A DNA stretch of 64,000 bases from Brevibacterium senegalense (GTDB lineage Bacteria; Actinomycetota; Actinomycetes; Actinomycetales; Brevibacteriaceae). Positions 31,446 through 42,242 of the stretch are shown in pieces (position 1 is the stretch's first letter; the number at the start of each line of letters is the position of its first letter). The DNA is taken from the NCBI RefSeq assembly GCF_000285835.1, contig NZ_HE978601.1, positions 124,001 through 188,000 on the forward strand. The letters run 5' to 3'. The position numbers and the translations under genes are program-made. The notes beneath the pieces were generated by a model. That model searched no databases. It worked only from the letters and a program-made list of their open reading frames with translations, and was not told the DNA's origin.

Positions 31446-31511
31446 GCCACCTCGAAGTGGATCGGGCGCGCCCTCCGTGCGTCACTGCGTGCCACCTCGA
31501 AGTGGATCGGG
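31446..31511. repeat. two identical 21-bp direct repeats
   Basis: Copies at 31446-31466 and 31491-31511 are identical and start 45 nt apart. Each contains the near-palindrome CCACCTCGAAGTGG and ends in ATCGGG. They lie in the 377-nt non-coding stretch 31398-31774 between the pseudouridine synthase start and the Clp ATPase stop. Confidence 0.85.
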
Positions 31512-31574
31512 TGGGCCAGCCATCCGGCACTGCGGAGCCGGCGACCCATCGTCCGATCGAGTGGCGGCTTTTCA

Positions 31575-31627
31575 GATTGAGCGGCGGATCCACACCGGTC
31601 GGAGTGGTGTGGATCCGCTACTCAATC
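31575..31627. repeat. 22-bp inverted repeat, 20/22 matched
   Basis: Arms 31575-31596 and 31606-31627 differ at two adjacent positions (CG versus TA) and enclose a 9-nt loop. The arm begins GATTGAG and ends GGATCCACACC. It could fold as a long RNA hairpin. The function is unknown. Confidence 0.85.
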
Positions 31628-31688
31628 GTCAGATCCCGATCTCAGCCGTGCGCGTCCCGCACAGGGCCCGCTCCTGAGTCGCTCGCAA

Positions 31689-31745
31689 GGATTTGAGGTT
31701 GCGTTCTGCAGACCTCGCAGGTCTGCAGAACGCAACCTCAAATCC
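31689..31745 (-). terminator. 27-bp perfect hairpin downstream of the Clp ATPase gene
   Basis: Arms 31689-31715 and 31719-31745 are perfectly complementary over 27 bp with a 3-nt loop. It starts 30 nt after the Clp ATPase stop, so it can act as that gene's terminator. The unusual length and perfection also fit a dispersed repeat element. Confidence 0.75.
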
Positions 31746-31774
31746 AACAGGGGCTTAGCCCGGCCACCCACCCC

Positions 31775-34384
31775 TCAGATCACGATGAGCCCGTCGTCGC
31801 CGGCGTCGCCCAGGCCGCGGGGCCGCACGGCAGCCGCCGCCAGCTCCGGCACTGCTTTCGCGACCTGGAGCCTGCCGCCCACCGCGGTCGCGCGGATGCG
31901 GTCGCCCGCCTGCATGCCCCCGGCCACCAGCAGATCCGCGATCTTGTCGTCCAGCTGCCGCTGGATGACCCGGCGCAGCGGACGCGCACCGTACTCGGGC
32001 TCGTAGCCCAGGTCCGCGATGAGCTCGATCGCCTCCGCGGTGACGGACAGGCCGATGTCCTGCAGCGCCAGCCTCTCCGCGGAATCCCGCAGCTGGAGCT
32101 GCACGATCTCACGCAGCTGCTCCTTCTCCAGCTTCCCGAAGAGCACGATGTCGTCGATCCGGTTGAGGAACTCCGGCCGCATCGTCTCCTTGAGACGGCT
32201 CATGACGCGGCTGCGCACTTCGGGCGACGTCGCCGAGGCCGTCCCCTCCTCCGCGCTGAACCCGATCGTCCCGATCGAGCTGGTGAGGAACTCGGACCCC
32301 AAGTTGGACGTCATGATGATGACGGTGTTCCGGAAGTCGACCGTCCGCCCCTGACCGTCGGTGAGCCGACCGTCGTCCAGCACCTGCAGCAGCAGGTTGA
32401 AGATGTCCGGGTGGGCCTTCTCCACCTCGTCCAGCAGGACGACGGAGTACGGCCGACGGCGCACCCGCTCGGTCAGCTGCCCGGCCTCGTCGTAGCCCAC
32501 GTATCCGGGAGGTGCGCCCACCAGCCGGCTGGCGGTGTGCCGCTCCCCGAACTCGCTCATGTCGAAGCGGATCATCGCGTCCTCGTCGCCGAACAGCGAC
32601 GTCGCCAGCGCCCGGGCCAGCTCCGTCTTGCCCACGCCCGTGGGTCCCAGGAACAGGAACGAGCCCACCGGTCGCCCAGCGTCGCTCATGCCCGCGCGGC
32701 TGCGGCGGACCGCCTGCGCGACGGCCTTCACCGCGTCGTCCTGCCCGATGACCTGCCGGTGCAGCTCCTCCTCCAGGCCTGCCAGCCGCTGCCGGTCGTC
32801 CTGCGTGAGGCGGGCGACGGGCACACCGGTCGCCCGGGAGACGACGTCTGCGATCTGGTCCTCACCGACGGTGAGGACACCCCCCGCCGAGGCCGCCGTC
32901 ACCTTCTGCTCCGCCGCCGCGATCTCCTCCTGGAGGGACACGATCCGGTCGCGCACGCGTGCGGCCTCCTCGTAGTCCTCCTGGGTGATCGCGTTCTTCT
33001 TCTCCTCTTCGAGCGCGGTCTCCTGCTCCCGCAGGGCGGCCACATCGATACGCGGGCCGCGCGTGAGGCTCACGCGCGCACCCGCCTGGTCGACCAGGTC
33101 GATCGCCTTGTCCGGCAGGAACCGGTCCGTGATGTAGCGGCTGGACATGTCGACCGCCGCCCGGACCGCGTCCTCCGTGTACTCGACGTGGTGGTGCTCC
33201 TCGTAGCGGCCCTTGAGGCCCGTGAGGATCGTGATCGCGTCGTCCCGCGAGGGCTCGTTCACCGTGACCGGCTGGAACCGGCGCGCGAACGCGGGATCCT
33301 TCTCCACCCGGCGGAACTCGTCCAGCGTCGTCGCGCCGATGAGGCGCAGCTCACCGCGGGCCAGCCGCGGCTTGAGGATGTTGCCGGCGTCCATGCCGCC
33401 GGAGTCCCCTCCGCCGCCGGCGCCCAGCACCATGTGCACCTCGTCGATGAAGACGATGAACTCGCCCTCGCCGTCGCTGATCTCCGTCAGGAGGGTCGTG
33501 AAGCGCTCCTCGAAGTCGCCCCGGTACTTCGTGCCCGCGACCATGGCCGGCAGGTCCAGGGAGATGACGCGGCGACCGTGCAGCTGCGCGGGCACGTCGT
33601 CGTCGGCGATGGCCTGCGCCAGGCCCTCCGCGACCGCGGTCTTGCCCACACCGGCCTCACCGATGAGCACGGGATTGTTCTTCGTGCGGCGAGCCAGGAT
33701 CTCGATCGTCTCCGCGATCTCCTGATCCCGGCCGATGACCGGGTCCAGTCGGCCCTCGGCGGCCTCGGCCGTGAGGTCGTGGCCGTACTGGTCGAGCATG
33801 GGGGTCGCCGACTCCTCGCCGGCCTCCGCCTGGGACTCGCCCAGCGTCTCACCGGACTCCGCGGCCTCGGCAGCCGCCTGTTGGAGCGACTGCGGGGTGA
33901 CACCCGCGCGCGCCAGGAGCTGTCCCGCGTACGAATCCTGGTTGAGGACGAACGCGATGAAGACGTGCTCCGGGTCGATGTAGGTCGACCCGAAGCCGCG
34001 CGCCACCTGGTAGGCGTCCAGCATCGACTTCTGGGTCGACTGGGTGAGCGCCACCTGGCCCGGCACGCGGGACTCCGCGCGCTCCGGCAGACGCGATTCC
34101 GCGTCCTTCGCGATCGCGTCCGGGTCCGCCCCGGTCGCCGCGACCTGGGCGCGGATCTGCTGGTGGTCCATCATGACGCGCAGCAGGTGGAGGATGTCGA
34201 CCTCCGCATGGCCGTGTTCGGCTGCGAAGGTCCCGGCCGCGCCCAGCAGCTCGTGCGTGCGGCGCGTGAGCAGGCGCGTGATGTCGATGGGCCTGCGGGC
34301 AGGACCCTGGTTCTGCAGGAGACGGGCGAGGAAGTCCTCGAAGGAGTCGCCGCCCGCACCGGCCGAGCCGAAGAAGGTTGCCAT
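31775..34384 (-). CDS. ClpC-type AAA+ unfoldase (Clp protease ATP-binding subunit)
   Basis: An 869-residue two-ring AAA+ protein. Order: divergent Clp N-domain (residues 30-175), first AAA with GEAGVGKTA and [14 protein letters not shown], a short middle segment with a UVR-like [23 protein letters not shown], second AAA with [14 protein letters not shown] and [13 protein letters not shown]. The short middle segment is ClpC-like, not the long ClpB coiled coil, and [11 protein letters not shown] supplies an IGF loop of the kind that docks on ClpP. It is therefore probably a protease partner, not a disaggregase, although its HAIR operator is one usually seen on clpB. TAGGAG precedes the ATG. Confidence 0.9.
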   Translation of the reverse strand: MATFFGSAGAGGDSFEDFLARLLQNQGPARRPIDITRLLTRRTHELLGAAGTFAAEHGHAEVDILHLLRVMMDHQQIRAQVAATGADPDAIAKDAESRLPERAESRVPGQVALTQSTQKSMLDAYQVARGFGSTYIDPEHVFIAFVLNQDSYAGQLLARAGVTPQSLQQAAAEAAESGETLGESQAEAGEESATPMLDQYGHDLTAEAAEGRLDPVIGRDQEIAETIEILARRTKNNPVLIGEAGVGKTAVAEGLAQAIADDDVPAQLHGRRVISLDLPAMVAGTKYRGDFEERFTTLLTEISDGEGEFIVFIDEVHMVLGAGGGGDSGGMDAGNILKPRLARGELRLIGATTLDEFRRVEKDPAFARRFQPVTVNEPSRDDAITILTGLKGRYEEHHHVEYTEDAVRAAVDMSSRYITDRFLPDKAIDLVDQAGARVSLTRGPRIDVAALREQETALEEEKKNAITQEDYEEAARVRDRIVSLQEEIAAAEQKVTAASAGGVLTVGEDQIADVVSRATGVPVARLTQDDRQRLAGLEEELHRQVIGQDDAVKAVAQAVRRSRAGMSDAGRPVGSFLFLGPTGVGKTELARALATSLFGDEDAMIRFDMSEFGERHTASRLVGAPPGYVGYDEAGQLTERVRRRPYSVVLLDEVEKAHPDIFNLLLQVLDDGRLTDGQGRTVDFRNTVIIMTSNLGSEFLTSSIGTIGFSAEEGTASATSPEVRSRVMSRLKETMRPEFLNRIDDIVLFGKLEKEQLREIVQLQLRDSAERLALQDIGLSVTAEAIELIADLGYEPEYGARPLRRVIQRQLDDKIADLLVAGGMQAGDRIRATAVGGRLQVAKAVPELAAAAVRPRGLGDAGDDGLIVI

Positions 34385-34400
34385 GTCTGCTCCTAGAAGA

Positions 34401-34419
34401 TTGAGTGACGTACGCTCAA
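34401..34419 (-). promoter_or_regulatory. HAIR element (HspR operator)
   Basis: TTGAGT-N7-GCTCAA matches the HspR-associated inverted repeat (CTTGAGT-N7-ACTCAAG) with exact spacing and one arm mismatch. It ends 16 nt before the Clp ATPase start codon, so HspR would block expression until heat shock. hspR is not in the window. Confidence 0.82.
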
Positions 34420-34455
34420 CTCAACGCATGAGCGCCGCGGATATTCCCGTGAATG

Positions 34456-34493
34456 GGATGCGGGCCCGGAACAGAGGTCCCGGGCCCGCATCC
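34456..34493 (-). terminator. groEL terminator hairpin
   Basis: A perfect 14-bp stem (34456-34469 and 34480-34493) with a 10-nt loop lies 47 nt after the groEL stop and ahead of the Clp ATPase promoter. Confidence 0.85.
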
Positions 34494-34539
34494 GCAGCTT
34501 CGCTCTCACCGGGGTGAGCGCTGGGGAGGGTTCAGAGGA

Positions 34540-36165
<1,626 letters not shown>

Positions 36166-36210
36166 TCAGCTGTTGTGCTGCGACGCGCGCATCAGATGCG
36201 CGCGAGGGAG

Positions 36211-36504
36211 TCAGGAGATGACTGCGAGGACGTCGCGAGCCGACAGGACGAGGTACTCCTCGCCGCTGTACTTGAGCTCCGTGCCGCCGTACTTCGAGTA
36301 GACGACCTTGTCGCCCACCTGGACGTCCAGCGGGATGCGGGTCCCGTTGTCTGCGACGCGGCCGGGGCCCACGGCCACGACCTCGCCCTCCTGCGGCTTC
36401 TCCTTGGCGGTGTCAGGGATGACCAGACCGGAAGCGGTGGTCTGCTCTGCTTCGACCTGACGGACGACGATGCGATCCTCGAGCGGCTTGATGGAGACCG
36501 ACAT
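36211..36504 (-). CDS. groS: co-chaperonin GroES
   Basis: A 97-residue lid of the GroEL chamber, with [36 protein letters not shown] spread over its mobile-loop region (landmarks [19 protein letters not shown] and [13 protein letters not shown]) and [13 protein letters not shown]. The start at 36504 follows an AAGGAGAG Shine-Dalgarno on the minus strand. First gene of the groES-groEL operon, about 115 nt from the CIRCE element. Confidence 0.98.
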   Translation of the reverse strand: MSVSIKPLEDRIVVRQVEAEQTTASGLVIPDTAKEKPQEGEVVAVGPGRVADNGTRIPLDVQVGDKVVYSKYGGTELKYSGEEYLVLSARDVLAVIS

Positions 36505-36619
36505 GCGGACACTCTCCTTAGTAGAAATGGCGTGAACGCGTGCACCGGCTGACCCTGGAAGGGGTCCTGATCGCGGCCCGTCGTCGCGGGTGCCGGGCTG
36601 CGATGCCGCTGGCGCACTC

Positions 36620-36646
36620 TTAGCACTCACGGTGTGCGTGTGCTAA
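36620..36646 (-). promoter_or_regulatory. CIRCE element (HrcA operator)
   Basis: TTAGCACTC-N9-GTGTGCTAA matches the CIRCE consensus TTAGCACTC-N9-GAGTGCTAA with one mismatch and exact spacing. It lies upstream of groES and indicates HrcA repression of groES-groEL. Confidence 0.95.
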
Positions 36647-36659
36647 CTCCGACTCTAGT

Positions 36660-36698
36660 GAGGGGCTGGCACTCGGTCAACCCGAGTGCCAGCCCCTC
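36660..36698 (-). terminator. rpf operon terminator
   Basis: A perfect 17-bp stem (36660-36676 and 36682-36698) with a 5-nt loop lies about 100 nt after the last rpf-like gene and just upstream of the groES control region. Confidence 0.88.
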
Positions 36699-36795
36699 CT
36701 GTCCGCTCTCAGCGATCTCACGGTGGTCACGCCTGCGCGACCTCGCATCGCTGCGCCTCCGCACCTCTGCGGCTTCAGCGCACGGCGCGGTCCGC

Positions 36796-38295
36796 TCAGC
36801 CCACGCCCACCATGCCGGCGCACTCCCACTGGCTCCAGCCGTAGCGCTCCTGCAGCACCTTGGCGCGCTGGAACTGCTCCTGCGGGCTGGCGTCCGCGGG
36901 GTTACCGCTGCCGCCCACGCCCTGCCAGGTGAGGATGCCGAACTGGAAGAGACCGAAGTACTTGTTGTTCTGACGGTTGACGGCCTTGGGATTGAACTCC
37001 GACTCGCACTGCACGATCTTGTACCAAGGGCTGCCGGGGCCGCCCAGCATCTCCTTAATCTGCTCCGTCGTCATCGTCGAGCCGCCGTCGGCCGGGACCT
37101 CGTAGCTGTCCGGATCGTTCGGGTCGCCGGTGCCCACGAGGACGACCTCGGTCACGGGCTCCTCGAGGATCTCCTCGGACTTCTCGACACGGGTGAGCTC
37201 CTCACCGTCCAGGGTGCCCACTTCGTAGACGACGGTCCGCTTGCCGTCCTCGCCCTTCTTCTCGACCTTCGTCTCGCCCTCGACGAGCCCGTCGGTCTCC
37301 TTCTTCTCGACCTCATGCTCGATCGTCTCCTCGACCTCTTCGGTCGTGGTCTCCGTGCGCATGACGTCGATGTTCTGGCCGGAGACGACCGGTGCACCCA
37401 GCGGTGCGGTCACGAAGTCCGTGTCCGCGACCTCGACGCCGGCGTGCGCCAGGACGTCCGACACCGAGGCCGCCGTCGCCTCCACCGGGATCGTCTCCCC
37501 GTCCGCGCGGACGGTGACGGTCTTGGGGGTGACGACGGACAGCGGCGTGGACGCACCGTCGGCCAGCGGCGCCTCGAGGTCCATCGACACCTGTGCGCCG
37601 CGCGCGTCGATGCCCATGTCCGCGAGCGCCTGGCCCACGGTGTGCGCGGTCGTCGTCTCCTGGGACGCGATGCCGTCGACGCGCAGCTCCACGTCCTTCG
37701 ACGTGCTGACGCTGATGTCCATGCCGCGGGTCAGGTCCGCGTCCAGCGCGGGGCTCACCTCGTCCCCGCGCTCGACCTCGATGCCCTCGGCCGCCAGCAC
37801 GTCCGCGACGGTGCTGCCGAAGGTCCGTGTCGAGCTGCCCTCACCGTCGACCGTCAGGTCGACCGGCGTGCTGAGGCCCACGAACGCGCCCGTGCCCGCG
37901 ACCAGCGCCGTGATGACGACGGCCTGGCCCACGATCTGCGCCGTGCGCACCCGGGACCGGCGCTTGCGCCCCCGTGCTGCGACCGCTGGCGCCAGCGAGG
38001 TGACGGGAGCCGTCGCCGAGGCCGTGGTCGGCTGGGTCTGTGCCATCGAGGCCGCAACTGGCTGGGTCTGCCCGTCCGGCTGGATCGGGTCAGCCTGGTC
38101 CTCCGAGGCAGTGGTCGGCTCGTCGACGGACCCGACCGGGGCCTCGGGATCGGGGATGGCCGTGGAAGCGGCCTGCGCGGCACGCTCCCGGGCCAGCGCC
38201 TCGCGGCGGGTGAGCGGGGGCGCCTCCACGGGAGTCGCGGTCACGATCCCGTGGGTGGGCAGGACCGCATCGGGTGCGGACTCCCCCTGCCTCAT
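36796..38295 (-). CDS. resuscitation-promoting-factor-like protein (second copy)
   Basis: A 499-residue protein with a long disordered cytoplasmic N-terminus (residues 1-115, rich in A, T, P and Q), a membrane helix (IVGQAVVITALVAGTGAFVGL), three DUF348 repeats, a G5 domain and a C-terminal Rpf transglycosylase-like domain (KIVQCESEFNPKAV, YFGLFQFGILTW, ERYGWSQW). The CESEFNP glutamate corresponds to the Rpf catalytic residue. It overlaps the first rpf-like gene by 4 nt (ATGA), and the two are clearly tandem duplicates. The N-terminal cytoplasmic extension is absent from the first copy. Confidence 0.9.
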   Translation of the reverse strand: MRQGESAPDAVLPTHGIVTATPVEAPPLTRREALARERAAQAASTAIPDPEAPVGSVDEPTTASEDQADPIQPDGQTQPVAASMAQTQPTTASATAPVTSLAPAVAARGRKRRSRVRTAQIVGQAVVITALVAGTGAFVGLSTPVDLTVDGEGSSTRTFGSTVADVLAAEGIEVERGDEVSPALDADLTRGMDISVSTSKDVELRVDGIASQETTTAHTVGQALADMGIDARGAQVSMDLEAPLADGASTPLSVVTPKTVTVRADGETIPVEATAASVSDVLAHAGVEVADTDFVTAPLGAPVVSGQNIDVMRTETTTEEVEETIEHEVEKKETDGLVEGETKVEKKGEDGKRTVVYEVGTLDGEELTRVEKSEEILEEPVTEVVLVGTGDPNDPDSYEVPADGGSTMTTEQIKEMLGGPGSPWYKIVQCESEFNPKAVNRQNNKYFGLFQFGILTWQGVGGSGNPADASPQEQFQRAKVLQERYGWSQWECAGMVGVG

Positions 38296-39518
38296 GCGCA
38301 GGCCCACTGGCCCCAACCGGCCTGCTGCTGCAGGATCTTCGCCCGCTTGAACTGCTCACGCGGGTGGGCATCGGCCGGGTTGCCGGAACCGCCCACGGAC
38401 TGCCAGGTGGCGATCTTGAACTGGAAGAGGCCGAAGTGCGCGCGGTTCTGCTGGTTGACGGCCTTGGGGTCGAAGTTCGACTCGCACTTGACGAGGTTGT
38501 ACCAGCGGGAGCCGGGTCCGCCCAGCATCTCCTTGATCTCCGCCGTCGTCATGGGGCTGCGATCGCCGTTGTCCTCCTGACCGGAGTCACCGGAACCGCC
38601 GGATTCGCCCGAATCACCGGAGTCACCGGAATCGTCGCCGCCGTTGTCCTCGGGAGCAGGTGCGGGCTCGGGCTCCTTCGTGCCCAGCAGCACGACCTCG
38701 TCCTTCGCCTCTGCGACGACCTCCTCCGACTTCTTCTTCTTCGCGACCTGCTTGCCGTTGACGGTGGTGACGTCGTAGACGATCTCGCGCTCGCCGTCCT
38801 TGCCCTCCGTCTGCACCTTGCGCTCGCCGCGCGGCAGGGAGTCGTCGTTCTTGGTGGTGACCTTCTTCTCGATGGTCTCCGTCTCCGTCTTCTCCTCCGT
38901 CTTGGTGCGGAGGACCTCGACGACGCCGCCGTCGGCGATCGGAGCGGCCAGCGGCAGGGAGAGCGTGTCGTCCTCGCCCAGCTCGATGCCCGCCTCGTCG
39001 ACGGCCTCGCCGGCGGACGCCGCGGTCACATCGACGGCGGTGCGCTCCCCGTCCGCCACGACCGTGACGGTCTTGGGGGTCACGACGGTGAGCTGGGAGT
39101 TCTGCCCGTCGGCCAGCGACGCGTCCAGGTCCGCGGAGACCTCAGCGCCCTCCGGGTCGATGCCCAGATCCGCGAGTGCCTCTGCGACCGTGTTGCCGGT
39201 CGTCGTCTCCTCCGACGTGACGCCGTCCAGGGTCAGGTCGACGTCCTTGGCGGTGTTGACGATGATGTCCATCCCGCGGGTCACGTCCGCGTCCGCGCCG
39301 GGCTGGACCTGGTCGCCGTCCGCGACCTGGACCTCGTTGGCGTCGAGGACGTCGGAGACGGAGTCCGCGAAGGTGCGGACCTGCTGCGTCTCACCGTCCA
39401 CGGTCAGATCGACCTGCTTGTTGAGGCCGACGAAGGCGGCGGTGCCGCCCACCAGCGCCGTGATGACGACAGCCTGGCCGGCGATCTGCACCTTGCGGTT
39501 GCGCAGAGCAGTGAGCAC
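38292..39518 (-). CDS. resuscitation-promoting-factor-like protein RpfB (first copy)
   Basis: A 408-residue peptidoglycan-active protein that helps cells leave dormancy. One membrane helix (about residues 12-33), three DUF348 repeats (each starting V-DLT-DG or VTVVADG), a G5 domain (around residues 195-290), an acidic Gly/Ser/Asp linker (GDDSGDSGDSGESGGSGDSG) and the catalytic domain with VKCESNFDPKAV and FGLFQFKIATWQSVGG. It starts at GTG 39518. Position after metG and tatD matches mycobacterial rpfB, but ksgA and ispE do not follow; the second rpf copy and groES-groEL do. Confidence 0.92.
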   Translation of the reverse strand: MLTALRNRKVQIAGQAVVITALVGGTAAFVGLNKQVDLTVDGETQQVRTFADSVSDVLDANEVQVADGDQVQPGADADVTRGMDIIVNTAKDVDLTLDGVTSEETTTGNTVAEALADLGIDPEGAEVSADLDASLADGQNSQLTVVTPKTVTVVADGERTAVDVTAASAGEAVDEAGIELGEDDTLSLPLAAPIADGGVVEVLRTKTEEKTETETIEKKVTTKNDDSLPRGERKVQTEGKDGEREIVYDVTTVNGKQVAKKKKSEEVVAEAKDEVVLLGTKEPEPAPAPEDNGGDDSGDSGDSGESGGSGDSGQEDNGDRSPMTTAEIKEMLGGPGSRWYNLVKCESNFDPKAVNQQNRAHFGLFQFKIATWQSVGGSGNPADAHPREQFKRAKILQQQAGWGQWACA

Positions 39519-39554
39519 GGAGGATCCAATCGGGTCGAGGAGTACAACGGATCG

Positions 39555-39584
39555 AGTGTAACCGATTCGTTATCTGGGCGGCAA
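39555..39584 (-). promoter_or_regulatory. probable promoter of the rpf pair
   Basis: On the minus strand, TTGCCG (39584-39579) and TACACT (39560-39555) are separated by 18 nt, about 35 nt ahead of the first rpf-like start. The match to sigma-A consensus is moderate. Confidence 0.45.
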
Positions 39585-39702
39585 CGATCGTGATGTTCCC
39601 GTGCGCGAGGTCACGGAGCGTCGGTCACAGCGCGATCACAGGTCCCATTCTCGACACGCGTGCTGACCTGCAGACGCAGGCTCACGCCCGGAGCCTCCCG
39701 TC

Positions 39703-40659
39703 TCACAGCTCCCAGTCTCCGAAGACGTCCTGCGCGTTCGACACGACGTCCGCGCACAGCTGCGCCAGGTCCTCCCCGCGCACCTGGGCGAGCGCCCGGG
39801 CCGTCACGGCCGTGAGGTAGGGACCGCCGGGTCTGCCGCGGTGTGGGTGCGGGGTGAGGAACGGGGCGTCCGTCTCCGTCAGCAGCAGCTGACGCGGCAC
39901 CAGGGCCGCGGCCTCGCGCAGATCGCGCGCGTTCTTGAAGGTCACGTTCCCCGCGAAGGACATGTAGTACCCGCGGTCGGCGCACTCCCGGGCCAGGGCC
40001 GCATCGCCGCTGAAGCAGTGGAACACGGTGCGCTCCGGCGCACCCGCCTCGCGCAGCACCCGCAGGACGTCCGCGTGGGCCTCGCGATCGTGGATCTCGA
40101 GCGCCAGGTCCAGCCGCTTCGCGATCTCGATGTGCGCGCGGAAGGACTCCTCCTGGAACCGCCGGGCCCGGTCCACCGGCACGGCGACCCCGTTCACACT
40201 CGCCTCGTCGAGGCGGAACCAGTCGAGCCCCGTCTCCCCCACGACGCGCATGCGGTCGCCGCGGCACAGCCGCTCGATCTCCGTGAGCGACTCGTCCAGG
40301 AGTCCCGCGGCACCCAGGCGGGGTGCCTCGTTGGGGTGGATCGCAGCCCCGCCCAGCATCCAGTCCCGGCCGGCCGCGGCCTCGGCGTCGACGACCTGGG
40401 CCGTCCAGCGGGCCGAGGCCATGTCGCAGCCGATCTGCACGATCCGGGTGACACCGGCCGCCTGCGCGTTCTCGTGGAAGAAGGACAGCGGCGGGAACGA
40501 CTCGTCCTCGCCGGGCTCCACCTCCGGCCGCGGCTCTCCGTCGCGCAGCGGACCGCGGGCGCCCGTGCAGATGTCGAGGTGGGTGTGGGTGTCGACGACG
40601 GGGTGCGGCAGCGGCTCCGGGACGGGCGGGTACTCGCCGGCCGCGCGGGAGCCCGCCAT
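39703..40659 (-). CDS. tatD: TatD-family metal-dependent hydrolase
   Basis: A 318-residue TIM-barrel nuclease/hydrolase with the metal ligands in VVDTHTHLD, the glutamate in VVGETGLDW, EIHDREAH, FHCFSGD and LTETDAPFLTPHPHRG. TatD proteins process DNA 3' ends. The start overlaps the metG stop (TGATG), so metG-tatD is a coupled pair, as in other actinobacteria. A 30-residue N-terminal extension precedes the first strand. Confidence 0.95.
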   Translation of the reverse strand: MAGSRAAGEYPPVPEPLPHPVVDTHTHLDICTGARGPLRDGEPRPEVEPGEDESFPPLSFFHENAQAAGVTRIVQIGCDMASARWTAQVVDAEAAAGRDWMLGGAAIHPNEAPRLGAAGLLDESLTEIERLCRGDRMRVVGETGLDWFRLDEASVNGVAVPVDRARRFQEESFRAHIEIAKRLDLALEIHDREAHADVLRVLREAGAPERTVFHCFSGDAALARECADRGYYMSFAGNVTFKNARDLREAAALVPRQLLLTETDAPFLTPHPHRGRPGGPYLTAVTARALAQVRGEDLAQLCADVVSNAQDVFGDWEL

Positions 40660-42200
40660 CAGGCCGACTCCTCCGCGGGCTCGACGTGCTTGGGGAAGAC
40701 GGGCGCCGGCGCAGGCAGCTGCGTGCCCGCGGCGACCGGGGTGTCGAGGTCCGCGAACGTGCGGGAGCCCGCGTCCACGCCCAGCAGGTCGAGGATGCGG
40801 GACGTGGACTCCGGCATGACCGGCTGCACCAGCAGGGTCACGATCCGGACGACCTCCAGCACGACCGCCAGCACCACGGACATGCGCTCCGCGTCCGTCT
40901 TCTTGAGCTTCCACGGCTCCTGCGCGCTGATGTAGCGGTTCGCGGCGGCCAGCACCTTCCACGCGTCCCCCACGTACAGGTGGAGGTTCTGCTGCAGCAC
41001 CTGCTCACGTGCGGTGGGCAGCAGGGCGCGAGCGGAGGCCAGCAGCTCCTCGTCGTCCGCCGTCAGGTCCGTGAGCGCCGGCATCCGCCCGTCCAGGTTC
41101 TTCGCGACCATCGACAGGGACCGCTGCGCCAGGTTGCCGTACTCGTTGGCCAGGTCCGTGTTCTTGCGGGTGATGATGCCGTCCGCGGAGTAGGAGCCGT
41201 CCTGGCCGTAGGAGATCTCGCGCAGCACGAAGAAGCGCAGGGTGTCGAGGCCGAACGACTGGACCAGGTCGTACGGGTCGACGACGTTGCCCACGGACTT
41301 CGACATCTTCTCGCCCTTGTTGAAGAGGAAGCCGTGCGCGTGCACCCGCTTCGGCACCTCGATGCCGGCGCTCATGAGGAACGCCGGCCAATAGACGGCG
41401 TGGAAGCGGGAGATGTCCTTGCCGATGATGTGGACGTCCGCCGGCCAGCGGTCGCGGAAGACCTGCGAGTCCACGTCCGGGAAGCCCGCGCCCGTCAGGT
41501 AGTTCGTGAGCGCGTCGACCCACACGTACATGACGTGGCGCTCGTCGCCGGGGACCGGGATGCCCCAGTCGAAGGTGGTGCGCGAGACGGACAGGTCGTT
41601 GAGTCCGCCGCCCACGAAGGACGCGACCTCGTTGCGGCGCACGTCCGGGCCCACGAACTCCGGGTGCTCGCGGTAGAGCGCCAGGAGCCTCTCCTGGTAC
41701 GCGGACAGGCGGAAGAAGTAGGACTCCTCCTCCGTCCACGTGACGGGGGTGCCGGTCGTGATCGAGCGACGCTCGCCGTCGACCACCTCCGTCTCGTCCT
41801 CCTGGTAGTACGCCTCGTCGCGCACGGAGTACCAGCCGCTGTACGTGTCCAGGTAGATGTCGCCGGCGTCGACCATCCGCTGCCAGATCGCCTGCGAGGC
41901 CGCCCTGTGGTCCTCGTCCGTCGTGCGGATGAAGCGGTCGTAGGAGGAGCCCAGGAAGTCGTGCAGGCGCTGGAAGGCGGCGGCGTTGCGGTCCGCCAGT
42001 TCGCGGGCCGTGATGCCCTCCTTCTCCGCCGTCTGCTGCATCTTGAGACCGTGCTCGTCCGTGCCGGTCATGTAGAAGACGTCCCGGCCGTCCAGACGAT
42101 GGAAGCGGGCGAGGACGTCCGCCGCGATGTACTCGTACGCGTGGCCGATGTGCGGGGTTCCGTTGGGGTACGCGATCGCGGTGGTGATGTAGAAGGTCAT
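40659..42200 (-). CDS. metG: methionyl-tRNA synthetase
   Basis: Charges tRNA-Met. The class I signature HIGH appears in [16 protein letters not shown] and KMSKS in [15 protein letters not shown]; the WVDALTNYL segment is also typical. At 513 residues it is the short form without the C-terminal tRNA-binding domain, and no four-cysteine zinc knuckle is seen. It is followed by tatD with an overlap. Confidence 0.98.
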   Translation of the reverse strand: MTFYITTAIAYPNGTPHIGHAYEYIAADVLARFHRLDGRDVFYMTGTDEHGLKMQQTAEKEGITARELADRNAAAFQRLHDFLGSSYDRFIRTTDEDHRAASQAIWQRMVDAGDIYLDTYSGWYSVRDEAYYQEDETEVVDGERRSITTGTPVTWTEEESYFFRLSAYQERLLALYREHPEFVGPDVRRNEVASFVGGGLNDLSVSRTTFDWGIPVPGDERHVMYVWVDALTNYLTGAGFPDVDSQVFRDRWPADVHIIGKDISRFHAVYWPAFLMSAGIEVPKRVHAHGFLFNKGEKMSKSVGNVVDPYDLVQSFGLDTLRFFVLREISYGQDGSYSADGIITRKNTDLANEYGNLAQRSLSMVAKNLDGRMPALTDLTADDEELLASARALLPTAREQVLQQNLHLYVGDAWKVLAAANRYISAQEPWKLKKTDAERMSVVLAVVLEVVRIVTLLVQPVMPESTSRILDLLGVDAGSRTFADLDTPVAAGTQLPAPAPVFPKHVEPAEESA

Positions 42201-42242
42201 AGTGGCGCCAGCTTACTAGGCACGCACGCGACGCCGATCGCC

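Noticed and set aside
31446-31511. Possible CRISPR from regularly spaced repeats
   Set aside because: Only two copies, no further spacers and no cas genes in the window.
31264-31593. Small frame reading the direct repeats as RSTSRW units
   Set aside because: It extends from the non-coding repeat region into the start of the pseudouridine synthase gene out of frame, with no Shine-Dalgarno and no family.
39519-39702. ydaO-type c-di-AMP riboswitch before the rpf pair
   Set aside because: Such riboswitches often precede actinobacterial rpf genes, but the conserved core elements could not be found in this 184-nt space.
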